This document shows positions 9,327 to 17,790 of a DNA stretch of 64,000 bases, one piece after another. How positions within the stretch are numbered: the first letter of the stretch is position 1; every line of letters begins with the position of its first letter. Origin of the DNA: an uncultured Acidobacteriia bacterium (lineage in GTDB: Bacteria; Acidobacteriota; Terriglobia; Bryobacterales; Bryobacteraceae); the NCBI GenBank assembly GCA_903907865.1, contig CAIVPR010000044.1, forward strand, positions 62,001 through 126,000, in the 5' to 3' direction. Made by a program: the position numbers and the translations under genes. The notes beneath the pieces are model-generated. The model saw nothing but the letters and a program-made list of their open reading frames with translations, searched no databases and was not told the origin of the DNA.

Positions 9327-9474
9327 CGTCCTCAAGGTCTTCCAACTCGCCATGCTGTAGTAGGATTTTCATTGCGGCTTCCTGCCGCTTCCGCTCTGCG
9401 ATGGCGTCCAAGTCAACAGGGCGACGCCCCCTGCGCTCGTCAGCTTTGCGTACGCGTTCGATTTCCTCGTTCAT
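9232..9474 (-). CDS. Small hypothetical protein downstream of pgk
   Basis: An 80-residue, highly charged protein (MNEEIERVRKADERRGRRPV) with a C-terminal part LQHGELEDLEDAMHAYG. A good Shine-Dalgarno site (GAGGGG) stands a few bases before the ATG, which favours a real gene. It follows pgk by 60 bases on the same strand, separated by a strong stem-loop. I recognise no domain. Confidence 0.55.
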   Translation of the reverse strand: MNEEIERVRKADERRGRRPVDLDAIAERKRQEAAMKILLQHGELEDLEDAMHAYGILPASPQWTECVLIWKRFRGARGRG

Positions 9475-9485
9475 ATTCCCCTCAA

Positions 9486-9522
9486 GGCGGGAAAGCCGGG
9501 AATGCTCCCGAGCTCTCCCGCC
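9486..9522 (-). terminator. Strong stem-loop between pgk and the small downstream gene
   Basis: On the minus strand the arms GGCGGGAGAGCTCGGGA and TCCCGGCTTTCCCGCC pair over about 16 bases with one bulged C and a GCAT loop. It lies 13 bases after the pgk stop. No U-run follows, so it may stabilise the pgk 3' end or attenuate read-through rather than terminate fully. Confidence 0.5.
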
Positions 9523-9534
9523 AAGAACCTAAGA

Positions 9535-10704
9535 TTACTTTTCCGTCAACGCCGCCACACCCGGCAGTTCAATCCCCGACAGGAATTCCAACGACGCGCC
9601 GCCGCCGGTGGAAACGTGCGAAATCTTCTTCGTCACACCCGCCGTCTTGACCGCCTTCTCCGAATCGCCGCCGCCGACGATCGAGATCGCGCCGGAATTG
9701 GCCACCGCGTGCGCCAAGGCCATCGTGCCCTTGTCGAACGGCGGCATCTCGAACACGCCCATCGGACCGTTCCAGATGATGGTCTTGGCCGAGGCAATGG
9801 CCGCCTCATACAACGCCACAGTCTTTTCGCCGATGTCCAGAGCCATCTTGTCGGCGGGGATCTCTGTCACCGTCTCGCAATCGGCACCGGCCTTGAATTC
9901 GGACGAAACCACGTGGTCGACGGGGAGCACCAGCTTTTCGCCGTACAGTTCCAGCAGCCGCGCGGCAAGCTCCAGCTTGTCCTCTTCCACCAGCGACTTG
10001 CCCGTGGCATGCCCCTGGGTGCGCAGGAAGGTGTAGGCCATCGCGCCGCCGATCAGCACCTTGTCCACGACCTTCGCCATATTTTCAATGACTTCGATCT
10101 TGTCGGAAACCTTCGCGCCGCCGAGGATCGCCACGCAGGGACGCTCGGGGTTGGTGGTCGCCATGCCGAGGTACTTGAGCTCCTGCTCCATCAATAAACC
10201 GGCGGCCGCTTGGCTGACGTACTGGATCATGCCGACTGTGGACGCATGGGCGCGGTGCGCGGTGCCGAACGCGTCGTTGACGTAGACATCGCACAGGGCG
10301 GCCAACTTGGCGGAGAAAGCGGGGTCGTTCTCCTCCTCCTCCTTGTGGAAGCGGAGGTTCTCGAGCAGCAGTACCTGGCCGGGAGCGGGTAGCAGCGCCT
10401 CGACCTCGGGACCGACGCAATCCGGGGCCAGTACGACCGGCTTGCCCAGCAGTTCCTCGAGTTTGGCCGCGACAGGCTTCATGCTCATCTCCGGGTTCCG
10501 CTTGCCCTTGGGACGGCCAAGGTGCGACGCCAGCACCACGCCCGCGCCATGCTCCAGCGCGTACTGGATGGTCGCCAGCGAGGCCCGGATGCGCTTGTCG
10601 CTGGTGATCACCTGTCCACCCTCGGCTAGCGGGACATTGAAGTCCACACGGATGAAGAGGCGTTTGCCCGAAAGTTCTAGGTCTTGAATCGACAGTTTTG
10701 CCAT
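9535..10704 (-). CDS. pgk: Phosphoglycerate kinase
   Basis: A 389-residue cytosolic glycolytic enzyme that transfers phosphate between 1,3-bisphosphoglycerate and ADP. The N-terminal PGK signature [12 protein letters not shown], the substrate region ASHLGRPKG, the linker [11 protein letters not shown] and the C-terminal nucleotide motif [11 protein letters not shown] with [11 protein letters not shown] are all present at normal spacing. It is monocistronic or followed by the small gene at 9232-9474. No gap or tpiA lies next to it. Confidence 0.98.
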   Translation of the reverse strand: MAKLSIQDLELSGKRLFIRVDFNVPLAEGGQVITSDKRIRASLATIQYALEHGAGVVLASHLGRPKGKRNPEMSMKPVAAKLEELLGKPVVLAPDCVGPEVEALLPAPGQVLLLENLRFHKEEEENDPAFSAKLAALCDVYVNDAFGTAHRAHASTVGMIQYVSQAAAGLLMEQELKYLGMATTNPERPCVAILGGAKVSDKIEVIENMAKVVDKVLIGGAMAYTFLRTQGHATGKSLVEEDKLELAARLLELYGEKLVLPVDHVVSSEFKAGADCETVTEIPADKMALDIGEKTVALYEAAIASAKTIIWNGPMGVFEMPPFDKGTMALAHAVANSGAISIVGGGDSEKAVKTAGVTKKISHVSTGGGASLEFLSGIELPGVAALTEK

Positions 10705-10752
10705 GGCTTAAACTTCGAGCTTAGCATCCGTCGCAGGACCGTCATCCCACTG

Positions 10753-12090
10753 TCAGGCAATGCGCATGGGCTGTTTCTTCCAATAGGTCAGCGACCGCCA
10801 GCACCATTCCACCGGTCCGAATTGGAAGTTGCGTACCCAGATCGGACTAACGACCAGATGCACCACCCAAAGTGCCGCCACCACATAGTACAGTTCATGC
10901 CTGTGCAGCCTGCCGAAGAGCTTGAAGCCGTAACCGGTGAACAGGAACGCTGTGACCACCGATTGCAGTACGTAGTTGCTGAGGGCCGTTTGTCCGACCG
11001 CGCCCAGCGCGTCGGTCAGCCATTTGAGCCGACCGTTGGCGCACAGCCAGTAGATAACGCACGCATGGGCGAGTGCCACCGAAAGGCGCCCGATGTCGTA
11101 CACCGTGCCCGTCCAGCCCCGGACAATGGGGTCGAAGCCGCTCCCCACGATCAGCCACGCGGTCGTGCTGTTGAGCGGGATCCCGATGCCGTAGCCGATC
11201 AATGCGCCCATGCCATAAAAGCTGGAAGAACGCTTGCCTGAAAGGACGCCCGACTTCAGCAACCCCATGCCGATGAACATCATCGACCACATGTCCAGAT
11301 TCCAATAGTGGTAGTACGGCGTCGCGTGTCCGGGATAGACATCCTCCGCGCGGACCTTGACCACTTCCCATGGATTGCCGCGCCAGCGGTCGTTCACCTT
11401 CTTGAGTTGTTCCGGCGTCGGACGAATCCGTTTGAGGAAGCCCTCGTAGGCTTTCTTGTCGCCCTCCTGCTCCTCCGTCAACTTCTTCCCTTGGGTGGCG
11501 GCTTGCATTGCGGCCTTGCCCTTTTCGATCATTTCGCGGCGATCAAACGTTTCGTGCACGTAGAACCCTGCCGTAATCGCGACCAAGATGGTGCCCAGTC
11601 GAATCAACCTGCCGGGTGCCCAGTTGCGGAACGGATAGAGAAGCAGCCCGCAGAGGGCATATGGATAAAGGATTTCCCCTTCCCAGAGCAGATAGGCGTG
11701 GAGGATGCCGAAACCCATCAACCAGAACGTCCTGCGGAAGTAGATGTCCGCGCCGTCCTTCCGACCATCAAGACGGGTCAGCAGCAGCACCGTGCTCGCA
11801 CCGAACACCATCGAGAACAGGCAGCGCATTTTCCCCTCAGCCAGCACGTGCATCGCGATCCACACCCAGAGGTCGGGACCGGTTGCCCCGCCGGTAACCG
11901 TCGGGTTGTCGTACGAGGGGCCATAGAGTCCCATCGCGATGATGTTCATCAGGAGGATGCCGAGGAGTGCGAAGCCTCTCAGGGAATCGATAGCGGTAAT
12001 TCGCTCTGCGCGGCGAACGGGCGCGGCGACTTGTGCGACCTGCGGCTCACCAATTTGGACCCCATGGAAATCGGTGGCTTGATCTTGCAT
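10753..12090 (-). CDS. DUF418 family multi-pass membrane protein
   Basis: A 445-residue inner-membrane protein with roughly eight to ten hydrophobic segments. The N-terminal ITAIDSLRGFALLGILLMNI is the typical opening of the DUF418/DUF1624 (YeiB-like) group, and the C-terminal segment near NYVLQSVV and HRHELYYV belongs to DUF418. A long charged cytoplasmic or periplasmic insert (about residues 180-260) splits the helices. The ATG at 12090 is preferred; a -10-like box TACGAT stands six bases before it. Function in the family is unproven; transport or acyl transfer has been suggested. It sits 32 bases downstream of the secreted BNR-repeat gene. Confidence 0.85.
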   Translation of the reverse strand: MQDQATDFHGVQIGEPQVAQVAAPVRRAERITAIDSLRGFALLGILLMNIIAMGLYGPSYDNPTVTGGATGPDLWVWIAMHVLAEGKMRCLFSMVFGASTVLLLTRLDGRKDGADIYFRRTFWLMGFGILHAYLLWEGEILYPYALCGLLLYPFRNWAPGRLIRLGTILVAITAGFYVHETFDRREMIEKGKAAMQAATQGKKLTEEQEGDKKAYEGFLKRIRPTPEQLKKVNDRWRGNPWEVVKVRAEDVYPGHATPYYHYWNLDMWSMMFIGMGLLKSGVLSGKRSSSFYGMGALIGYGIGIPLNSTTAWLIVGSGFDPIVRGWTGTVYDIGRLSVALAHACVIYWLCANGRLKWLTDALGAVGQTALSNYVLQSVVTAFLFTGYGFKLFGRLHRHELYYVVAALWVVHLVVSPIWVRNFQFGPVEWCWRSLTYWKKQPMRIA

Positions 12091-12096
12091 CAGCAG

Positions 12097-12102
12097 ATCG
12101 TA
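12097..12102 (-). promoter_or_regulatory. -10-like box TACGAT upstream of the DUF418 gene
   Basis: On the minus strand TACGAT ends six bases before the ATG at 12090, within the short gap to the upstream gene. It could give the DUF418 gene its own leaderless transcript. Confidence 0.3.
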
Positions 12103-12122
12103 CCACCACAGAGCGCAAAAAT

Positions 12123-13193
12123 CTAGCGCGTGGGGAACCTTTGGACTTCGATTCCGCCGTCCGATTCCCACGCAACCACAAAAGTGCCGTCCGCGAGGGC
12201 CGCAGTCGCCGGGAAAGCGCCCTTGGCGGCCAGCGCCACCGGTTTTGCGGCTCCGGTCGTGAGTGCCTGCACTTGGCCTGATGCGGTCCAGACTGCCAGC
12301 GTGTCCTTGCCGTTCGACGCAAGCGAGACGTCGATCCCCTCAGCAAGCGCCGTCTCGGGCCCCCCGGGGTTGGCCATGTAAAGCGTTTTCTCGCGACGCC
12401 ACACTGTGACCAGGTGGTTTCCCGTCAGCGCCATGCCGCCGCCATCCATCGGGCAGGCGTTGATCATCCAACTGCCACCGCCGAGCTTCTCCGGTTTCGA
12501 AAACGTCCGTCCGTCGGTGGACCGCGTGATGTACATGTCTCGCGCGCCATTCAGCACATTGCGCCACATGACCACGATCCGCCCCTGTTCGTCGAATGCC
12601 AGCGACGGGTGGCAGCACTGGCAAATGGTGCCGTCCGGCGAGGCGTGGATTTGCACGTTCTTCGACCATGTCTTGCCGCCGTCGGTGGACCGCGCGCCGT
12701 AGAGCATTGTCCCCTTGCCGCGCTTGTCGAGCCAAGCCGCGAAAAGATTGCCATCCTTGTCCGCCGCCAGCGCATGCAGTCCCTCTGTGGGCGCCCCGGG
12801 GACGTCGTTCGCCATGGCTGGCACCGACCAGGTCTTGCCGCCGTCCGTCGAACGCCACACCAGTAGATCTCCATCCGAGGGCAGCCCGTGCGCATGTTCG
12901 CCCGTGCTCGGAACCTTGCCCGCCACTGCGCTGATCACGATGGTCGACCCCGCGAAGGCAATCCGGGGCCCGCGGTGCCGGTTCAGCGGCAGGATGGGCA
13001 CGTCCGCGACCTTCACCGGAGCCGAGAATGTGGCCTCTGAATCCTTGGAACTGGCGAAGTAAATAGACCCGCCAGCCCCGTACGCCATGGCCACCGTCGA
13101 CCCGTGGACAGCGAGCTGTGGCTCCTTCGCGGGTGCATCCGGCCCGACCGAAGGTAGCGTAACGGCCAGAATCGTGAGTAAGAGCGGCGTCAT
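12123..13193 (-). CDS. Secreted sialidase-fold (BNR/Asp-box) protein
   Basis: A 356-residue protein with a short signal peptide (TPLLLTILAVTLPSVG). At least three Asp-box motifs mark a six-bladed sialidase-type propeller: RSTDGGKTW twice and RSTDGRTF once. A CQCC cysteine cluster lies in the middle (GTICQCCHPS). Catalytic sialidase residues (Arg triad, Tyr) cannot be confirmed, and Asp boxes also occur in non-sialidase surface proteins, so I call only the fold. It is the first gene of a probable two-gene unit with the DUF418 protein and has a good sigma70-like promoter. Confidence 0.78.
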   Translation of the reverse strand: MTPLLLTILAVTLPSVGPDAPAKEPQLAVHGSTVAMAYGAGGSIYFASSKDSEATFSAPVKVADVPILPLNRHRGPRIAFAGSTIVISAVAGKVPSTGEHAHGLPSDGDLLVWRSTDGGKTWSVPAMANDVPGAPTEGLHALAADKDGNLFAAWLDKRGKGTMLYGARSTDGGKTWSKNVQIHASPDGTICQCCHPSLAFDEQGRIVVMWRNVLNGARDMYITRSTDGRTFSKPEKLGGGSWMINACPMDGGGMALTGNHLVTVWRREKTLYMANPGGPETALAEGIDVSLASNGKDTLAVWTASGQVQALTTGAAKPVALAAKGAFPATAALADGTFVVAWESDGGIEVQRFPTR

Positions 13194-13206
13194 TTCGGTC
13201 TCCTAA

Positions 13207-13235
13207 ATTATGTTAGCCTGTTGCCAGTGTGTCAG
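13207..13235 (-). promoter_or_regulatory. Sigma70-like promoter CTGACA-17-CATAAT
   Basis: On the minus strand the -35 CTGACA (13230-13235) and the -10 CATAAT (13207-13212) each match five of six consensus bases with a 17-base spacer. The expected transcription start is only about seven bases before the ATG at 13193, so the AGGAG-like site would be at the very 5' end of the mRNA. Confidence 0.6.
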
Positions 13236-13317
13236 ACGGACGGCCAGCGACGTCCGCCCCAAACTTTAATTGAGGCGCGGAAGGGTATTGCGGCGGGAAC
13301 GCGAATCCCCGAACCGC

Positions 13318-15573
13318 CTAGTCCGGCAGGGCGGTCTGAATCGCCAGGCTGATCTTATCCGTATCCACTCCCGACAACTGCACCCCGGCCAACTTGGCGT
13401 GCATGGTTTGGATCAAGGCGATCATCGCGGGTTGTATGAACAGGCCGAAGTCGGTCTTGATGATCCGCTCCAAAGTCGCAAGGAGCTTCGCGACCCCGGC
13501 CTCGGTGGTGGCTTGATCGATGATCCCGGTAAGGAGGTACAGGTCCTCGCACAGGTTCATGAAGGCCTGGGACTGGTCGAAGTAGAAGCCCAGCTTGGTG
13601 CGGGCCAAGCCGTTCGGGACCATGATGAAGGCATTCGGCCACCCGGCACCGAACAACCGGCGGTCCGGAGGCGTGGTGCTACCTTCCTCGAAGTTCGTTG
13701 CTTGGTTGTAGACCACCCAGTTCCGGAAAGGCACGAAGGAAATCGGTGCCTGCGGCGCTTCCGGATTGAGCGCCACCACCGCATTTACGAACTTGTTATA
13801 GTTGGCCCCGTCCTTGACGTGGGGCAGGGGACCGGGCGGGTCAAACTGCAACGAGCCGAACAACTGCGACGGCACCGTGCACGAAACCGAAAGCGTTTTC
13901 GTAGAAAGATCGGTTGCCCGGACCATGGCGGTGTCCGCACTGAGCGTGGCATCCCCCAGTTGGTCCAGCGCCTCCAGCGTCTTTCCAGCAGATTTGGGGT
14001 TGCGTGTGTCCACGCTTTCAAACACCAGCTTGACGTCCAAGTCAGCAAATGTCTTCGTTTTGGCGGTCTCCGAGGCGCCGGCGGTGAAGTACACCTGGCA
14101 TAGGCCGGTGCGACCGACCGGGCCCGACTCCTCGCTGGCACCGATCTTGGCCACCAGCCGGAAAACGCCGTTGCCTACGTAGGTGGTCGTCACGTTCTCG
14201 AAATACTGCGACACGTCGGTCCAACGCCACAGACCGAAAAACTGGAATCCGAGGCTCGTCCGGCTGAGGAACTGGTGTTCCACAAAGGCGCCCGGCGCCA
14301 GCGTGACGCCGGGCGACCCCACGGCAGTCACATAGTCGCCATCCAGCGCAGCCTTCAGTCCCGCCAGAGTCGGATCGGCGTTCAGGTCGAATGTGTATTG
14401 GAAGAGGGCGGTGTCCAGACTTTGTCGCTCCTGCATGACCTGCAGCGCCACTTTGCGGCCTTGGCCGCCCGCGTCGATTTCGGACAACAGCGCGCCAACC
14501 TTCTTGTTGGCGTCTGCCACGAAACCGTCGAGCTTGGAGTCGGCCTTCTGGAGAGCAGTGGCAAGGCTCGGTGCCACGATGCCCTGCAATGGCGACGGCA
14601 ATCTGGATTCAATTGCGTCCGACGCCTTCTTCAACAGCGAATCCACATTCGACGTAAGATTGAAATTCGCGTCGGCCGCGAGGTTCAATGTCGCGTTGAA
14701 AGCGGTCGTGAGATTCTTCTTGTCCGCGCGGAACAGATACAGCGAGGCACCGTTCACATCTGCAGTTTTGGTCCGCCCGACCACCACCCGGAAAGCGTCA
14801 TTCTGCGCATACTTCACACTGAATCCGGCGTCTGCCTGGAACACCGGCTTGGCCGAGAACGCCACGCTGCCAAGTAGATTGTTCTCGAGCGACGCCTTGA
14901 TTTCCCCGGCGCTGCGGCCGCCCAGGACCGAGCCTGAAATGCCCCAGGTCGCCCCGAGGCCCAAGGCCAGTGTACCGATGAACGAAAAATCGAGGTAGTC
15001 GCCGTCATCGAGCTCCGCCACCGAGGTTGCGCTGAACGGCAGGCGGAATCCGCTGAACGAATCCGCCAGTGCCTGGGCCAGCGGTGTTGCCTCGGGAAAA
15101 CTCTTGTAGTTGGCGATCGAGAAGGTGTCGCTGGACGAAATATTGCCGCTCACGCCGAAATTCCCCGAGCTGAACGCGCCCGAGCCGGCAACGGAGAGCC
15201 CGGCGTTCAGGATGATCCCGATGTAGACTCGGCCAGCCGGGACCGTCACCGAAACACGATTGGTCGGATCGTCGCCCGGAGCATAGCTGAAGACCTCGCC
15301 GCTCTTCTTGATCGTGATGGTTCCGCCCACGGCCGGTTTGACGGAGAGCGTTATAGTGGATCCCCCTGGGATCCAACGGCCTTCCTGGTCCAAATTGAAT
15401 CCAGAAACCAAGGCTGTTTCGTCGACTTCGGCGAGTGTCTTGGTCGCCAGTGGAGCAAGTCTCGCTGCCAACTGGACTAAACCGGCTGTTCCGGGCTGCA
15501 GGTTGTTCACCAAATCGCCGGTCGCGTTCAGGTCAATGGCGGTTGTTCCAAGTTGGAGTTTAAGATCGGGCAC
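13318..15573 (-). CDS. Large unrecognised protein, 751 residues
   Basis: I do not recognise this protein. The N-terminal third is Gly/Ser/Ala-rich and beta-like (PAVGGTITIKKSGEVFSYAP, repeated GSGAFSSGNFGVSGN). The middle has a helical, Ala/Lys-rich stretch (SDAIESRLPSPLQGIVAP to LSEIDAGGQG), and the C-terminal part is mixed. No signal peptide or membrane helix is visible. The open frame reaches an ATG at 15669, but those 32 codons have much lower third-position GC (about 53%) than I would expect for this genome, so I favour the GTG at 15573. It is divergent from the M28 peptidase. Function unknown. Confidence 0.65.
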   Translation of the reverse strand: MPDLKLQLGTTAIDLNATGDLVNNLQPGTAGLVQLAARLAPLATKTLAEVDETALVSGFNLDQEGRWIPGGSTITLSVKPAVGGTITIKKSGEVFSYAPGDDPTNRVSVTVPAGRVYIGIILNAGLSVAGSGAFSSGNFGVSGNISSSDTFSIANYKSFPEATPLAQALADSFSGFRLPFSATSVAELDDGDYLDFSFIGTLALGLGATWGISGSVLGGRSAGEIKASLENNLLGSVAFSAKPVFQADAGFSVKYAQNDAFRVVVGRTKTADVNGASLYLFRADKKNLTTAFNATLNLAADANFNLTSNVDSLLKKASDAIESRLPSPLQGIVAPSLATALQKADSKLDGFVADANKKVGALLSEIDAGGQGRKVALQVMQERQSLDTALFQYTFDLNADPTLAGLKAALDGDYVTAVGSPGVTLAPGAFVEHQFLSRTSLGFQFFGLWRWTDVSQYFENVTTTYVGNGVFRLVAKIGASEESGPVGRTGLCQVYFTAGASETAKTKTFADLDVKLVFESVDTRNPKSAGKTLEALDQLGDATLSADTAMVRATDLSTKTLSVSCTVPSQLFGSLQFDPPGPLPHVKDGANYNKFVNAVVALNPEAPQAPISFVPFRNWVVYNQATNFEEGSTTPPDRRLFGAGWPNAFIMVPNGLARTKLGFYFDQSQAFMNLCEDLYLLTGIIDQATTEAGVAKLLATLERIIKTDFGLFIQPAMIALIQTMHAKLAGVQLSGVDTDKISLAIQTALPD

Positions 15574-15679
15574 CGAGGGATCATCTCGTATTTCGTTCCT
15601 TTTGTCAACCTCCCCAACCTGGCAGAGTGGTCCAAAAGCGCACACACGGGTTGGCCGGAACCGCGCCATGGTATCTATT

Positions 15680-15685
15680 TAGGAT
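15680..15685 (+). promoter_or_regulatory. -10-like box TAGGAT upstream of the M28 peptidase gene
   Basis: TAGGAT ends nine bases before the ATG at 15695. The same bases contain AGGA, so a Shine-Dalgarno reading is equally possible. Confidence 0.25.
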
Positions 15686-15694
15686 CAGCCGAGT

Positions 15695-17344
15695 ATGACG
15701 ATCCGCAAATCCATCACCGCTCTCTCGCTATCCGCCATCTCCCTTTTCGCCGCCGTGGACTACGCGGCGGAGGGCAAACTTTGGTGGTCGCACATCCAAT
15801 TCCTGGCCGACGACAAGTTGGAAGGTCGTGCCGCGGGTACCGAAGGGTACCGCAAGGCTGCAGCCTACGTCGCCGGGCAATTCGAGCGCCTGGGCCTGAA
15901 ACCGGGCGGCGTGTCGGGCTATGAACAGCCCGTCAAGTTCGAAACGCGCGCCTTGGTCGAGGCCGAGTCGGGGCTTGCGTTGGTCCAAGGCGACAGGGTC
16001 GAGGCACTCGTCCCAGGTCAGGAAGCCACTCTGAGCGCACGGGGCGACAAGGCCGGGGAAATCACCGCGCCCACGGTCTTCGTAGGCTACGGACTCAAGA
16101 TTCCCGAGGCCAACTACGACGACCTGGCAGGCTTGGACCTCAAGGGCAAGATTGCGGTCTACGTCAACGCCCCCGGTCCAGCCCAAGTCTCCGGCAATGT
16201 GAAGTCGCACTATTCCTCGGGCGGCGAGCGCTGGGCGACCCTGAAGCGCGCAGGCGCGATTGGGATTGCGACCATCGCCAATCCGCGCGTGCCGATTCCG
16301 ACGCCCGGCGGGGACACGCCTGCTGCCGGCCGCGGTGGACGGGGTGGACGCGGTGGGGCCCCTGCCGCCCAACCATCGTTCGTGCTTGCCGCGCCGGACC
16401 TGCGGGAAACTGGCGGGCTGCAAGTTGCCGTAACGATTGCGCGCGGAGGTGGCGAGAAATTCTTCGCCGGTTCCGGGCACACTTACGACGAAATCCTGAA
16501 GGCCGCCGCGGCCAACGAGCCGCTGAAAGGCTTTAACCTGTCAGTCCAACTGCGGGCCAAGTCGGCTTTCACCTCCGGCTCCGTTGAAGCGCCGAACGTC
16601 GTCGCCGTCCTGCCGGGGTCCGACCCCAAGCTGAAGGACGAGTACGTAGTCTTCTCCTGCCATTTGGATCACCTCGGCATCGGCAGGCCCGTGAACGGTG
16701 ACGCCCTCTATAACGGGGCCATGGACAACGCGTCCGGCGTCGCCAGCGTACTGGAAGTGGCGCGCCTGTTCCACGATTCCGGCGTGAAGCCGAAGCGGTC
16801 CCTGATCTTCGTGACCGTGACTGCCGAGGAGAAGGGAGAGTTGGGGTCTTGGTACTTTTCGGCGCACCCGACCGGCATCGGCGGCAAGGAGATTTCCCCG
16901 AAACAGATCGTCGCGGACATCAACCTCGACATGTTCCTCCCCCTCTACAAGCTGAAGGTGCTGGAGGTCCAGGGGCTGGCGGAATCGTCTCTTGGCGACG
17001 TAGTCCGGCTGGCGGCCAAGGAGGAAGGCGTCGACGTCCAGACGGACCGCGAGCCGGAACAAAACCGCTTCATCCGTAGCGACCAGTACAGCTTCATCAA
17101 GCGCGGCATTCCGGCGCTGGCCTTCAAGTTCGGCTACGAATTCGGCTCGCCAGAGGAGAAGACACGCCTCGAATGGGTTAAGAACATCTACCACAAACCG
17201 GCGGACGACTTGAACCAGCCTGTGGACGCCGAGTCAGCCGCGAAGTTTGATCGGATCATCTTCGGCTTGATGCGGCGCGTGGCGGACGATCCGGCACGTC
17301 CGCATTGGAACGACGACAGCTTTTTCAAACGGTTTGCGAAATGA
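15695..17344 (+). CDS. Secreted M28 family zinc aminopeptidase
   Basis: A 549-residue exported metallopeptidase with a Sec signal peptide (ITALSLSAISLFAA). A protease-associated (PA) domain interrupts the fold (about residues 120-260). The zinc site is complete in order: His323 in FSCHLDHLG, bridging Asp344 in MDNASG, the catalytic Glu pair at 378-379 in TAEEKGE and Asp in VADINLDM. A Gly/Arg insert with three RGG units at residues 213-221 sits inside the PA region, which is unusual. The stop overlaps an ATG, and the DsrE-like gene begins eight bases later, so the two probably form one unit. Confidence 0.93.
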   Translation: MTIRKSITALSLSAISLFAAVDYAAEGKLWWSHIQFLADDKLEGRAAGTEGYRKAAAYVAGQFERLGLKPGGVSGYEQPVKFETRALVEAESGLALVQGDRVEALVPGQEATLSARGDKAGEITAPTVFVGYGLKIPEANYDDLAGLDLKGKIAVYVNAPGPAQVSGNVKSHYSSGGERWATLKRAGAIGIATIANPRVPIPTPGGDTPAAGRGGRGGRGGAPAAQPSFVLAAPDLRETGGLQVAVTIARGGGEKFFAGSGHTYDEILKAAAANEPLKGFNLSVQLRAKSAFTSGSVEAPNVVAVLPGSDPKLKDEYVVFSCHLDHLGIGRPVNGDALYNGAMDNASGVASVLEVARLFHDSGVKPKRSLIFVTVTAEEKGELGSWYFSAHPTGIGGKEISPKQIVADINLDMFLPLYKLKVLEVQGLAESSLGDVVRLAAKEEGVDVQTDREPEQNRFIRSDQYSFIKRGIPALAFKFGYEFGSPEEKTRLEWVKNIYHKPADDLNQPVDAESAAKFDRIIFGLMRRVADDPARPHWNDDSFFKRFAK

Positions 17345-17352
17345 GGTTAGGC

Positions 17353-17781
17353 ATGAGAAAAGCAATTTTGGCGGCGGTTGGACTCGCTCTGGTTCTGGCA
17401 CTGGCCGCCGTGCCACAAGCCACAAAGACCAAAAGGCATCGGGTGGTTTTCGAGGTCAACACAGGCCCCGACACTTGGGATCAAGTGATGGGCAATATCG
17501 AAAACATGCGCAAGGCCTTCGGGTCGGAGCCGCTCGATGTCGAGGTGGTGTGCTTCGGCAAGGGCCTCGACCTGATCGTGACCGCCAAAACGCCAGCCGC
17601 CGAACAGCTGAAAACCCTTAGCGACACGGGCGTGAAGCTCATGGCGTGCCAGAATTCCATGCGCAAGCACAAGGTGACCACCGCGGATCTGCTGCCGTTC
17701 GCCGGGCAGGTCGATTCCGGCGCGGCTGAGGTTGTACGGAAGCAGGAAGACGGCTGGTCTTATTTGAAATCGGGGGAGTGA
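17353..17781 (+). CDS. Exported DsrE-like protein
   Basis: A 142-residue protein with a signal peptide (KAILAAVGLALVLALAA) and a DsrE/DsrF-like core: RVVFEVNTGPDTWDQVMGNI, EPLDVEVVCFGKGLDLIV and VKLMACQNSM. The cysteine in MACQNSM occupies the position of the sulfur-carrying Cys in DsrE-type proteins. GAGG lies six bases before the ATG at 17353, so this start is preferred over the ATG at 17341 that overlaps the M28 stop. Periplasmic DsrE-like proteins are common next to redox genes, but no sulfur genes are nearby, so its role is open. Confidence 0.8.
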   Translation: MRKAILAAVGLALVLALAAVPQATKTKRHRVVFEVNTGPDTWDQVMGNIENMRKAFGSEPLDVEVVCFGKGLDLIVTAKTPAAEQLKTLSDTGVKLMACQNSMRKHKVTTADLLPFAGQVDSGAAEVVRKQEDGWSYLKSGE

Positions 17782-17790
17782 GCCCGGATT

